64,000 nt of DNA from Anaerolineae bacterium (GTDB taxonomy: Bacteria > Chloroflexota > Anaerolineae > Anaerolineales > Anaerolineaceae): the NCBI GenBank assembly GCA_013178295.1, contig JABLWW010000009.1, positions 62,001 through 126,000 on the forward strand, read 5' to 3'. A program made the translations under genes and the position numbers. The notes below the pieces were generated by a model that worked only from the letters and a program-made list of their open reading frames with translations, was not told the DNA's origin and ran no database searches. Shown here one piece after another: positions 33,284 to 41,485 of the stretch. Position 1 is the first letter of the stretch; every line of letters starts with the position of its first letter.

Positions 33284-34051
33284 TCAAGGAGATTGAATGA
33301 TTACCTCTAGTGTGAAGAAGCAGAAGGAAATTCCCTCGGCATTCTGCAAAGCCCACATGCTGGTGTACTTTCCGGGTGTAATGCCTGTTTTCATATCGGC
33401 AATGGCACGATATGTCTCTCCGGGGGCTACGGTGTTGGTGAGGAAATATTGTGTGGGCAATCCAGCTCCAATTCGATCGCTTCCCTGCACATTATACCAA
33501 ACTAGACGGTAGAGTTTATTCCAGGTTGTGCTGCCCGAGTTCTGTAATGACCAACTGGCATCGAACGAAAAGTTGGTGGAATAGATTAATCCGTCGGGGG
33601 GATCCTGGCTTACGTAGGTGCATTTATCGGCAGTCTGGGTGCTGCCAGAAGGGGTATTTGCTAGAGTTGGTATGATGGGTGTTGTTTGTGTGTTTTGCGG
33701 CGGCAGAGTGGTGTCCTGAGGGATTGGAGGAGGCGGGGGGACAGTAGCCCCTCCGAGCGGAGCAGCTTGATTTGCCTCGGCAGATGCAGTAAGCAGGGGC
33801 GGGGGCGGGGGAATTGAATCTAAAGGAGAAGAAGATGGTGTTTGGACTTGCTCCTCTTGAGATGGGGCTGGAGCCTCAGCACTAAGTTGCACGACGATGG
33901 TCTGCGCGGCTGCAGTATAAAAGACATTGACATCCTGCGTGGGTTGTGCTTCTGATGATCCACAGGCACTTAAGGTAATGGCTATGATGAAAAAGATAAT
34001 CTGCAGAACCTTCCGCCAGTCAGGCTCTTTTACAACGTGCAAAACAAACAT
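33284..34051 (-). CDS. NBR1-Ig-like lipoprotein (third paralogue)
   Basis: Lipoprotein of 255 residues. The signal peptide is VLQIIFFIIAITLSAC with the lipid Cys at about 30. One AAQT-type motif follows (DVNVFYTAAAQTIVVQLS), then a long Pro-rich linker with runs such as IPPPPPLL and VPPPPPIP. The C-terminal NBR1-type Ig domain has the expected W-N-G pattern (NFSFDASWSLQNSGSTTWN) and a closing TPGKYTSMWALQN. The ribosome site (TAGGAGA) is rather far from the ATG, so the start is less sure; an in-frame TTG three codons on is possible. It lies between the M23 peptidase (68 bp) and the previous lipoprotein (50 bp). Confidence 0.8.
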   Translation of the reverse strand: MFVLHVVKEPDWRKVLQIIFFIIAITLSACGSSEAQPTQDVNVFYTAAAQTIVVQLSAEAPAPSQEEQVQTPSSSPLDSIPPPPPLLTASAEANQAAPLGGATVPPPPPIPQDTTLPPQNTQTTPIIPTLANTPSGSTQTADKCTYVSQDPPDGLIYSTNFSFDASWSLQNSGSTTWNKLYRLVWYNVQGSDRIGAGLPTQYFLTNTVAPGETYRAIADMKTGITPGKYTSMWALQNAEGISFCFFTLEVIIQSP

Positions 34052-34119
34052 GGTTTTCAGGTATAGTCTCCTAAAGATGTTTAATTGTCAATTGGTTTGT
34101 GTAAAATGTCAAGGGAGGA

Positions 34120-35232
34120 TTAAGGGTTCAAAAACGCATCGGGTGATGGTGTTGGTGGGGGAGAGTTATTAAAGCCTTTTTCTCCGGTGAAGGTAAAATA
34201 AGTAATCGCGCCAGGGTTTATGCGGATTTCATTTGTGTATATATCATCAAAATACTCAATGAAGAGGTAATAGTCTCCTGCTGGCAGGTCACCAAGTACG
34301 AGATTCTCTTGGTAATAGTCGTCGCTATGAATAACAGACTGCCCACCATAGCTGATCACGTACCACTCATCCCCGCTTTGCTTTGATCGAACATCAACCC
34401 GTTGACCACCGAGGAAAGAGCCGTTGGTATTTTGCAAAAGCCCTACCAGGACTCCCCAGCCTTGCGGTGGCACAATCCATAATTCGGGGTTGCGCGAGGT
34501 AAAGAAAGAGTTGTTTGCAATTCGGACTTCAAAATGAAGGTGTGGGCCTGTGGTTTTCCCGGTGTTTCCCACAATACCAATAGGGTCTCCTGTGTTGACT
34601 CTTTGCCCCACAACCGCATCCACCCGATCCATGTGCCCGTAGATGGTATATAAACGTCTTCCTTTGTAGCCAAAGTCGTGTCGAATGGTAACCGCTAAAC
34701 CGTATGGGTCATTGGGATCATTTCCCCCAGAAAACACACCGTATCCGGCAGAAATCACCTCACCTGGACCTGCGGCAATCACAGGCGTTCCTCTTTTAGC
34801 GACAATGTCGATTCCGGAATGAACTACGTTTTCCCAAAACACTCCACCATAGCGATAGTTTGCCAATGGCCAGTTGATTTCATCCGCTGCGATGGGGCGC
34901 TTGAAGTAGAAGTGGTCATAAGGGCCAAGAGCAAAGGGCGCTTCATACAAAGGAGGACGCCAGAGTGAAACAGGGGCTTGTGCTGGTTCAGGAAAGGTAA
35001 ACTCAAGAATTTCTTCAGTTTGGGAAAGGTTTTGTGTTGGGCTGGGCTTAAGCCTTTCGTCTGTTGGAAAAAGCGCAGGCTGTGGAGTTTCGGTTCTTGT
35101 TATTTGGTCTGCGGAGCTCTCGGCAGTGGAAAAGCTTGGGATGCCCGTTGCAACGGTTGTTGAGGTACATCCAGCGGAACAGAATGCCAAAAACCAGAGG
35201 CATAAGACTGTAGCAGTAATTCTGAGGTTCAT
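34120..35232 (-). CDS. M23 family metallopeptidase lipoprotein
   Basis: Cell-wall endopeptidase candidate of 370 residues. I place the start at 35232, where a signal peptide with lipobox FCSAGC begins; an earlier in-frame start would overlap the upstream propeller gene by about 270 bp. A Thr/Pro linker leads to the M23 (LytM) domain with the complete zinc site: HSGIDIVAKRGTPV, YTIYGHMDRV, and HLHFE in TGPHLHFEVRIA. A C-terminal beta domain of about 115 residues follows (PQGWGVLVGLLQNTNGSF). Family members cut peptidoglycan cross-links, and the site looks active. Position 23 bp after the beta-propeller gene implies co-expression. Confidence 0.88.
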   Translation of the reverse strand: MNLRITATVLCLWFLAFCSAGCTSTTVATGIPSFSTAESSADQITRTETPQPALFPTDERLKPSPTQNLSQTEEILEFTFPEPAQAPVSLWRPPLYEAPFALGPYDHFYFKRPIAADEINWPLANYRYGGVFWENVVHSGIDIVAKRGTPVIAAGPGEVISAGYGVFSGGNDPNDPYGLAVTIRHDFGYKGRRLYTIYGHMDRVDAVVGQRVNTGDPIGIVGNTGKTTGPHLHFEVRIANNSFFTSRNPELWIVPPQGWGVLVGLLQNTNGSFLGGQRVDVRSKQSGDEWYVISYGGQSVIHSDDYYQENLVLGDLPAGDYYLFIEYFDDIYTNEIRINPGAITYFTFTGEKGFNNSPPPTPSPDAFLNP

Positions 35233-35254
35233 AAGAATGACAATGATTGCTCTA

Positions 35255-37147
35255 TTAGGGCTTTGCTGTCCATGTTGGGCGGGGTGTGCTCGTGGCAGAC
35301 GGTAAAGGGGTGGGCGTAGAGCTTTCGAACACGAAATCTTTGGGCGTTTGGGTGGGAGTTCGGGTTCGAGTAGGCACGTAAGTGGCTGTCCACAATAGTT
35401 CTGGAGGATAAAGTTCAGACATTGCCTGATCCCAGGTGAGGTTGTCACTGATGACAAATTGGTTAAAGCGTGCTGCGGGGTAATAAGCGCGCCACTCAGA
35501 TAACGCCGGTAGCCTTTCCCAGCCATATTTGCGGGCTAAAGCGGTGAAGTCAATATAGTAACCCGACGGTGCGGGCAGAGGACGCCCGCCGTTTTCATAA
35601 AAGTCTGGGTTTCCACTGTATCGGGCGCTCATGTCCCACACACTTTGTTTGATTGGTTTACCCTGTGATCCGTCCTGGTATCTGGTTTTGATGTACAGCC
35701 GCCAGTATACCTGAGCGTTGATGTCTTCTCGGGCGAGGTACATCCAGCCTGCTTGCAGTGGGATTGTATTGATTTCAATTGCACGCCCGGTAAAAAGCCA
35801 GTTTTTCTGCATGTTGGGCGCAGGAGGCTCGGTAAGGGGAAGATAGGCGTTTTCAAGGTTTTCTAGAAAATTCCAGCCAAGCAATATTTCTGTCTCTGCT
35901 TTGAGGCTGGCAAAGGCTTCATCTACCGCATCATGCAGGAAAGGGTAAGGGGCTCTTATATTATTTAACTTGGAGACGCTAAATCTTCCTACGGACGATA
36001 CAGGATTCACAGAGAGGATTGGCTGCCATAAAGGAGCGGCTTGTGTATTGGCGTCTTTGTCAAAAGGGTAGTCTGCCATAAGATTGCCTATTTCCCCTGA
36101 TTTCCAGTCTATGCCATTTACGTTGCCTGGCAGTCGGGTGGGGGGGAGATAGATCGAACCATCGCTAACCAAATAACCAGCCAACAGGGTCTGATTTGGA
36201 TCAGGTATCTGCGCAAGAAGGATATCGCCCATGGGGCTCCAAACAGGCTTCTCCCCGCTTCCAACCTGGCGCGGTGGGTGGTTTGGGTTTTGAGAATCCC
36301 AAATTAGCAGACTGGTTTCCCAGGTGTTTTGAGCAGACCATGCTAGAAAACGTCCGTCAGGTGACCACACTGGATGCGTATCGCTGTGTGTTGCATCCCG
36401 ACTGATGTTAATCAAACGATCTTCTGTTTTATCCAGATCAGCCAGCCATATTTCCTCTTCGCCTGTTCTATTTGAACAAAAGGCAATTTGCCTGCCTTGT
36501 GGCGACCACACCGGAGTGATATCCTGTCCGGGGTGGTCGGTCAGACGCACAGGGGGCTGATTTATGTCTTCAGCAGAGCGGATAAATATTTCAAGGTTGT
36601 TATCAATATAAGTTTCGTGTGCAATAAATTTTCCATCAGGAGACCAGCTTAACTGACCCTCGTACTCCGGGCTGTCGGTTACCCTCTTCCACGTATTGCG
36701 CTTGATATCCAGGATGTAAATATCCCAGTATCCATTGCGTTTCGAACTCATTGCGATAGCGCTTCCATCGGGTTTTATGGCCGGGTATTCGTCATCCCAT
36801 TCACCTTTTGTGATGCGTGAAAGAGGTTTGTATAACGGGTGGAATGCAAAGATGTGTGAAAACATTCCATCCTGCATGGAGAGAATGACAAGACCTTGAT
36901 GCTGTAGCCCTTGTTGTGCGGATAGGCTAAATGTTGGGGACGCGGCAGAAGTCCTAAGCGGGCTTACTGGAGGTGCTTCTCCAGAGCCTGTGGTTTGCAG
37001 CGCGATGCTGGGGGTTTGGGAAAGGGTGTGTGTAGGGGGTGAGACTGGTTGTTGGCGAAATGGCAAAAGAAAGTATAGAGCAGTAATGGCACCAGCGATA
37101 AGCAACACAGCCAGTAGAACCCATACAACGCGGCGTTTTGATAACAT
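35255..37147 (-). CDS. Membrane-anchored PD40/TolB-like beta-propeller protein
   Basis: Exported protein of 630 residues and first gene of the long minus-strand string. One N-terminal helix (VVWVLLAVLLIAGAITAL) acts as an anchor, with a Ser/Thr/Pro linker. Residues about 95-345 contain five or more PD40 blades, with repeats like LSWSPDGKFIAHET, PVWSPQGRQIAFCSN and PVWSPDGRFLAWSA. The region about 380-600 is a separate domain with many aromatics (AGWMYLAREDINAQVYWRLY, PSGYYIDFTALARKYGWERLP) that I do not recognise. The tail is Thr/Pro-rich. Propellers of this kind are interaction platforms. A promoter lies so close that the transcript is probably leaderless. Confidence 0.85.
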   Translation of the reverse strand: MLSKRRVVWVLLAVLLIAGAITALYFLLPFRQQPVSPPTHTLSQTPSIALQTTGSGEAPPVSPLRTSAASPTFSLSAQQGLQHQGLVILSMQDGMFSHIFAFHPLYKPLSRITKGEWDDEYPAIKPDGSAIAMSSKRNGYWDIYILDIKRNTWKRVTDSPEYEGQLSWSPDGKFIAHETYIDNNLEIFIRSAEDINQPPVRLTDHPGQDITPVWSPQGRQIAFCSNRTGEEEIWLADLDKTEDRLINISRDATHSDTHPVWSPDGRFLAWSAQNTWETSLLIWDSQNPNHPPRQVGSGEKPVWSPMGDILLAQIPDPNQTLLAGYLVSDGSIYLPPTRLPGNVNGIDWKSGEIGNLMADYPFDKDANTQAAPLWQPILSVNPVSSVGRFSVSKLNNIRAPYPFLHDAVDEAFASLKAETEILLGWNFLENLENAYLPLTEPPAPNMQKNWLFTGRAIEINTIPLQAGWMYLAREDINAQVYWRLYIKTRYQDGSQGKPIKQSVWDMSARYSGNPDFYENGGRPLPAPSGYYIDFTALARKYGWERLPALSEWRAYYPAARFNQFVISDNLTWDQAMSELYPPELLWTATYVPTRTRTPTQTPKDFVFESSTPTPLPSATSTPRPTWTAKP

Positions 37148-37153
37148 GTGGAC

Positions 37154-37183
37154 ATTCTAACATTCATAATCCCTGAACGTCAA
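37154..37183 (-). promoter_or_regulatory. Promoter of the minus-strand surface-protein string (leaderless)
   Basis: On the minus strand: TTGACG (37178-37183), an 18-nt spacer and TAGAAT (37154-37159). Only 6 nt separate it from the ATG at 37145-37147, which predicts transcription starting at the A of the start codon. Confidence 0.7.
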
Positions 37184-37196
37184 TAATTAGAGTGGA

Positions 37197-37205
37197 TGGT
37201 ATAAT
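37197..37205 (+). promoter_or_regulatory. Extended -10 of the divergent M23 gene
   Basis: TGGTATAAT, an extended -10 box (hexamer 37200-37205). No clear -35 is seen. The predicted start near 37212 leaves a 30-nt leader with an AGGTGG ribosome site before the ATG at 37242. Confidence 0.6.
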
Positions 37206-37241
37206 TTCGGCTGTATTTCAATTGTGCCAGGTGGTTGTTTT

Positions 37242-38354
37242 ATGTCGATTTTTGCCCGTGTGACCAAGTGGGGATTGCTCAACAAGGAAGCAAACGGCAA
37301 GCGCGGGATGGCCTTGCCGTTTATTTTCATGGTCGCTGTGACAAAAATTGTGGGGCTGGTGGCAACTTTTTTGCTTATTGTTGTGTCAATTATGATGCAG
37401 TTTGATTACTTGACGATCGCTACCGGTTTTCGGTTTCCCGTAGTGCATTTTGATCATTTTCAAAAGTTTGGGTTGAACCTTGAGAGCTTTGGAGTGGCTT
37501 CAAGACCGGCGTTTGAGGCAAGCCTTACGCCTTTTCTATCTGCATCTGCCGGGCAGAGTAGTCTACCTATACAGGTAACTTCAACCCCTTCTTTTCGACT
37601 CAGCCCAACAGCAATCGCTACACAAAAGCTTTCTGACACAGCTACAATAGCGCCTTCCTCAACGCTGACTGCGACGCTAACCCTGTCGCCAACTTTGACA
37701 TTGACTCCCAGTATCACCAGTACACCTACAATCACTCCAACCGCGACTGTAACACCGTATGTGCTTGCGTATGAGGGGAAACTGCACTCACCTTTGGCAG
37801 ATATCAGTTTTCCGGAATTGTCTTCGATTGTTTCACAGCCATATATACGGATTTATGAAGCACGTGATACCGGTCATTATGGGGTGGATTTGGGTTCTTA
37901 CGACTATAAGGGGAAAATGATTTATGATTGGCCGGTCATGGCTGTGTTCGCGGGCAGAGTGGTTTCTGTGGTTAATGACAGATTGCCGTTAGGGAATATG
38001 TTGATCATCGAGACAACGTATGATGATCTTCCCCAGGAAGCGCGCAGTTTGCTGGGTATTCAGTATGGTGAGTCGCTTTATCATCTATATGGGCACTTGA
38101 TCCAGCCGCCAGCGCTTAAGATTGGAGAGAGGGTATTGTGTGGTCAGAGGATTGGCGCAGTGGGAAAGAGCAAGACGGTTGAGGCACATTTGCATCTTGA
38201 AATGCGGATAGGGACACCCAATGTGGTATTTGATGGTATGGCTTATTATGAGACCAATGCCACAGATCAGGAACGAAACAACTATGAACGCTTCAGAATG
38301 AGCGGCGAATTTCGATCTTTTGACCCAATGATCATTTTTGCCCAAATACAGTAA
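37242..38354 (+). CDS. Membrane-anchored M23 family metallopeptidase
   Basis: Second M23 enzyme of the region, 370 residues. The start at 37242 follows AGGTGG; a GTG 18 bp upstream overlaps that site. One membrane helix (about 30-55) is followed by a long Thr/Pro/Ser linker (about 100-170) and the LytM domain. The zinc site is complete: HYGVDLGSYD, HLYGHLIQP and HLHLEMRIG. Insertions relative to short M23 proteins (about residues 200-230) may shape the cleft. It is membrane-tethered by a helix, whereas the divergent M23 protein is a lipoprotein. It runs with two more plus-strand genes in a presumed surface operon. Confidence 0.88.
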   Translation: MSIFARVTKWGLLNKEANGKRGMALPFIFMVAVTKIVGLVATFLLIVVSIMMQFDYLTIATGFRFPVVHFDHFQKFGLNLESFGVASRPAFEASLTPFLSASAGQSSLPIQVTSTPSFRLSPTAIATQKLSDTATIAPSSTLTATLTLSPTLTLTPSITSTPTITPTATVTPYVLAYEGKLHSPLADISFPELSSIVSQPYIRIYEARDTGHYGVDLGSYDYKGKMIYDWPVMAVFAGRVVSVVNDRLPLGNMLIIETTYDDLPQEARSLLGIQYGESLYHLYGHLIQPPALKIGERVLCGQRIGAVGKSKTVEAHLHLEMRIGTPNVVFDGMAYYETNATDQERNNYERFRMSGEFRSFDPMIIFAQIQ

Positions 38355-38365
38355 CCAGTTTAGAC

Positions 38366-39313
38366 ATGGAACAAAAATCAACCCTGATGCCTTTGTTTGT
38401 GCTTTCTTTTTTGTTTGTCAGCGTGATTATCTGTATTGTTTTTTTGTATTCATCTGCTTTGTTGGGTGCAGCCTTTGGCTATTTCTGGTTTAAGAATGTC
38501 TGTGGGCAATGCCCGCAGATCACAATGACCCCCGTCGTGGCTTTTCAGCCAGGTTCTTCAATGACTCCAATTGCCAATACCGCAACGATCACAGCGTCTC
38601 CATTGCCTACCCAAACCCCTGAGCCTTCTCATACTTTTACGCCTGTTCTAACCACGTTTGTGCCGGATACTCTTACACCAAGTGTAACAAATGTGCCCAC
38701 CAACACTCGGGATGCTATGAGCGTGACGCAAACATGGTCTGCCGAGATGACGCAGCAGGTGATGAATATGATGGAATGGCTAAACCAGCTTTACCAGAGA
38801 GGCAAAATAGGCAACTTGAATGGTCAGTATTATCGGCTTCCCAACTTTGCGGATGAGGCTGTTGAGGTGGGCGCGCTCCGCAAGGTAGAAAGTGGATATA
38901 CTGCAAGGGATTTTGTTTTACGCGCTGATTTGGTGTGGCAGGTTGACGGTAATCAGGGGGATTGGGCGGAATCTGGGTGTGGAGTGGTGTTTCGTGAAAA
39001 CGAGGCGGGGGGGTATTATTTAGTGTACTTGAGTGCCGATGGACGCGCCCGTTTGAAAAGGTTTATTGGTAGTTCGCTGGCATTAATTGGGCGTTCCACA
39101 ATCTACAACGTCAATCGCGACATGGCGGAGGCTGAATTAACGCTTGTTGTAAAAGATGAAACGGTAACTATTTTTGTGAATCGGGAACAGAAATTTGAGA
39201 ATTATAGTGAACCAGCAAGCGGTATGGTTTCGTTTACGGCTGTTAATGGAAATCCCTATGGCTTTGGAACCCGGTGTTGGATGAATAATATTGACCTTTG
39301 GGTAATGCAATGA
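38366..39313 (+). CDS. Membrane-anchored protein with C-terminal jelly-roll domain
   Basis: Hypothetical surface protein of 315 residues. One N-terminal helix (about 8-35) is followed by a Thr/Pro linker (about 50-115). A C-terminal beta-rich domain of about 180 residues has the pattern of concanavalin-like/DUF1080-type jelly rolls: DFVLRADLVWQVDGNQGDW, CGVVFRENEAGGYYLVYLS, TLVVKDETVTIFVNREQKFENY. No catalytic residues can be identified, so glycan binding is only a possibility. It starts 11 bp after the M23 gene and probably belongs to the same transcript. Confidence 0.75.
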   Translation: MEQKSTLMPLFVLSFLFVSVIICIVFLYSSALLGAAFGYFWFKNVCGQCPQITMTPVVAFQPGSSMTPIANTATITASPLPTQTPEPSHTFTPVLTTFVPDTLTPSVTNVPTNTRDAMSVTQTWSAEMTQQVMNMMEWLNQLYQRGKIGNLNGQYYRLPNFADEAVEVGALRKVESGYTARDFVLRADLVWQVDGNQGDWAESGCGVVFRENEAGGYYLVYLSADGRARLKRFIGSSLALIGRSTIYNVNRDMAEAELTLVVKDETVTIFVNREQKFENYSEPASGMVSFTAVNGNPYGFGTRCWMNNIDLWVMQ

Positions 39314-39359
39314 GGGTGTTGCTTGAAGTGCTTCCAGAGGTTTTATAAGGAGAAATGCA

Positions 39360-39935
39360 ATGGAGATGTCAGACCGCTCAATACGCGATGGTGTTCTACT
39401 GATCAGCGGGTACCACTATTTCCTGGCTGTCTTGGCGTTGGTTGGTGTTGCTGCAGTGATTATTTATGGAATTGTCCCTCAGTTGGGAGGGGAGGAAGTT
39501 CTAGGGGCAGTTTTCGTTCCTGTCCTTCTTGTCCTGCTTGGGCTTGTCCTGGCGGGCTTTTATGTCTCTGTTGGGCTGGGTTTGCCTAAATACAGGAACT
39601 CTTCACGTCTGGTCGCGATATTCCTCTCGGTGATTGGGATATTGAGCGGCTTTGTTGCAGTACTTGGGCTGATGGTGATTCGGATTACCAGTACACTTGT
39701 TCCCAACTGGATTGCAGTGATTATGGTGGGAATGATCGCCATATGCGTTTATGCACTGATCGCATTTATGGATGTTTTTGTTTTAGTCTTTCTTTTCAAT
39801 GGGCGGGTGCGGGAAGCGTTTTACAAGACGGATTTAGATACAGATGTCGACGTTTTGTTGGATGATGTAGAAATGCTATCTCCCGAATCAGAAAAGACTT
39901 TGCCAGCTCAAACGAATAAAAAACGCCGGAGATAG
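39360..39935 (+). CDS. Four-helix membrane protein of unknown function
   Basis: Membrane protein of 191 residues with four clear helices (HYFLAVLALVGVAAVIIYG, GAVFVPVLLVLLGLVLAGFYV, VAIFLSVIGILSGFVAVLGL, WIAVIMVGMIAICVYALIAF) and a hydrophilic, acidic then basic tail (DLDTDVDVLLDDVEML...KKRRR). I recognise no family. AAGGAG lies 7 nt before the ATG at 39360. It follows the jelly-roll gene by 46 bp, and its last codons form one arm of the terminator. Confidence 0.75.
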   Translation: MEMSDRSIRDGVLLISGYHYFLAVLALVGVAAVIIYGIVPQLGGEEVLGAVFVPVLLVLLGLVLAGFYVSVGLGLPKYRNSSRLVAIFLSVIGILSGFVAVLGLMVIRITSTLVPNWIAVIMVGMIAICVYALIAFMDVFVLVFLFNGRVREAFYKTDLDTDVDVLLDDVEMLSPESEKTLPAQTNKKRRR

Positions 39936-39953
39936 AGATTTCTCCGGCGTTTT
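39920..39953. terminator. Bidirectional terminator between convergent genes
   Basis: Arms 39920-39932 and 39941-39953, 13 bp with an A-tract and a T-tract at the two ends, loop of 8 nt. The left arm includes the last codons of the membrane protein gene. It separates that gene from the convergent DUF1015 gene. Confidence 0.9.
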
Positions 39954-39969
39954 CAGAGCGGGAATCTGG

Positions 39970-41289
39970 TCAGCTATCAATTCTTCTGCATTCCATATAG
40001 AATCTTTTCTCTTTTGCTTCTCCCATTGAAAAGGTTTTGCGTGGCAATACCCCGTCCAGGATAACGGTCTTGAATAAATCGCTTTTGTTCATTGCAGGCA
40101 GCAAAAAACCCAGATTATTGGGTTTTCGCCCTAATTCCATGACGACGCTTTCTCCATGCACGTAGTCAATTTGAGAAGCTTTACCATGCTTGAGCCAGCC
40201 GTCCAGGAACGCCTGAAGGGTGCCAACAGGCAAATTGGAAGTAGTGGGCTGAATGGAAGCTATACCAATTTCTGTTGGGGAGACGACCCCAACAATGTGT
40301 CTATCAGGTGCTTGGCGGGTCACATAATTTATCATCTCTTGTTCGTTTGAACATCGATCGAAAGAAAAGCCTGCACCGAAGAATTGCTGCATGGCTGTTT
40401 TGTAGTCTTCTTTGACATCAAAGAGAATGCGGTGAATGGGCTCAAACTGCAAGCCGCTATCATGAACATTTTCAATCTCTACCAGCGCATAACGAGCAGG
40501 GTGGTTCATGCCTACTTCGGACTTAATTTGCTCCCAAATGGCTTTGGCGGTAGCCAGCGAATGGTTGCCATCGCCTACCGCAAAGAGCAACACGCTTTTT
40601 TCTCCGGATACACCGTATTTGTTTTGAAAGGCTGCCGGTTCAGCCAGGTGCTCAAGTGTCTGAATCATGCCATTCAACAGGGCTGAATGGTCCAGAGAAA
40701 AGCCTTTCAGATGTCCGCTTCCGAACATTAACTCAAAATCATAAAGCAAATTCAGATTGGGCTTGTTGGAAATGAGCGGCTCAAAAACTTTGTTTTCAGG
40801 ATCGTCGATCAGTACCAGAATGTGCGGCAGTTCAAGTTTTGCACCTTTTCGTATGCGTATACGGGGGGGCAGGCGCTCTAAAATTGTGCCTTCGGTGGCA
40901 CGTATTAAACTTTGAGAGCCTTTATTGTAGTCATACCGTTCCAGGTCAAGAGCAAGCATCACACCATGACGCGTGGCTTTATCGGTGGTGCGCTCAACAA
41001 GAATTGCCCCCTGATGAACGTAGAAGATATTCTCGTCCAAGTATTTTTGCATGGTTTGCTGTGTCAGGGCAATCCTTTTCTCCTCCTCTGGCTTTCCAAG
41101 AAAGACCTCAGGCAGGATCAGGTTATACGTAGAAGGGGAATCGCCGATGAATTTCTCTACTTGTTGCCAGTATTCCGGTTGGGATGTGAATTGATCACAT
41201 GCGATCACAGCCCACTTTTGCAAGTCAATGCCCTGTTTGGGCAGCAAAATCTGAGGTATCTGAATGCCAATCGTATCAATTATTGTCAT
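39970..41289 (-). CDS. DUF1015 family protein
   Basis: Cytosolic protein of 439 residues. The start at the ATG at 41289 follows GAGGTGA. The protein matches DUF1015 along its length: QKWAVIACDQFTSQPEYWQQ, VPRI-type segment GTILERLPPRIRIRKGAKLELPH (shown in part), LLFAVGDGNHSLATAKAIWE, and the terminal VLPRKTFSMGEAKEKRFYM. The GDGNHS motif is the most conserved part of the family and may bind a ligand. Family function is not established. It is a single-gene unit between terminators and convergent to the surface operon. Confidence 0.88.
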   Translation of the reverse strand: MTIIDTIGIQIPQILLPKQGIDLQKWAVIACDQFTSQPEYWQQVEKFIGDSPSTYNLILPEVFLGKPEEEKRIALTQQTMQKYLDENIFYVHQGAILVERTTDKATRHGVMLALDLERYDYNKGSQSLIRATEGTILERLPPRIRIRKGAKLELPHILVLIDDPENKVFEPLISNKPNLNLLYDFELMFGSGHLKGFSLDHSALLNGMIQTLEHLAEPAAFQNKYGVSGEKSVLLFAVGDGNHSLATAKAIWEQIKSEVGMNHPARYALVEIENVHDSGLQFEPIHRILFDVKEDYKTAMQQFFGAGFSFDRCSNEQEMINYVTRQAPDRHIVGVVSPTEIGIASIQPTTSNLPVGTLQAFLDGWLKHGKASQIDYVHGESVVMELGRKPNNLGFLLPAMNKSDLFKTVILDGVLPRKTFSMGEAKEKRFYMECRRIDS

Positions 41290-41400
41290 GAAAATCACCT
41301 CTTATAGGGAAATGGGGTTGAGCAGTACAAAACCGATTATAATAGCTTTTTGGCAGGAAAAGGTTTGATTGTAGCAGAAAGGATTGCATTTGGTTTTACC

Positions 41401-41429
41401 TTGACCTTTCGGGGCTTCCAGAATAAAAT
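41401..41429 (+). promoter_or_regulatory. ffh promoter
   Basis: TTGACC (41401-41406), a 17-nt spacer and TAAAAT (41424-41429). The predicted start of transcription is near 41436, leaving a 50-nt leader that includes the hairpin below. Confidence 0.75.
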
Positions 41430-41440
41430 TTTATGTATAG

Positions 41441-41466
41441 ACCTTCCTGGGAGAAGGTATTTTTTT
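41441..41466 (+). terminator. Attenuator-like hairpin in the ffh leader
   Basis: Arms 41441-41446 and 41453-41458 (6 bp, extendable by one pair with a bulge) followed by A and seven T (41460-41466). It lies between the ffh promoter and the GTG start, so premature termination is possible. The stem is short. Confidence 0.5.
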
Positions 41467-41485
41467 GTAACACAGCAGGTATTGT

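Noticed and set aside
33234-33356. Extension of the NBR1-Ig lipoprotein upstream of 33233
   Set aside because: A strong GGAGG and signal peptide define the start at 33233; the extension overlaps the neighbouring gene.
35233-35526. Long N-terminal extension of the minus-strand M23 lipoprotein
   Set aside because: It overlaps the upstream propeller gene and would bury the clear signal peptide that begins at 35232.
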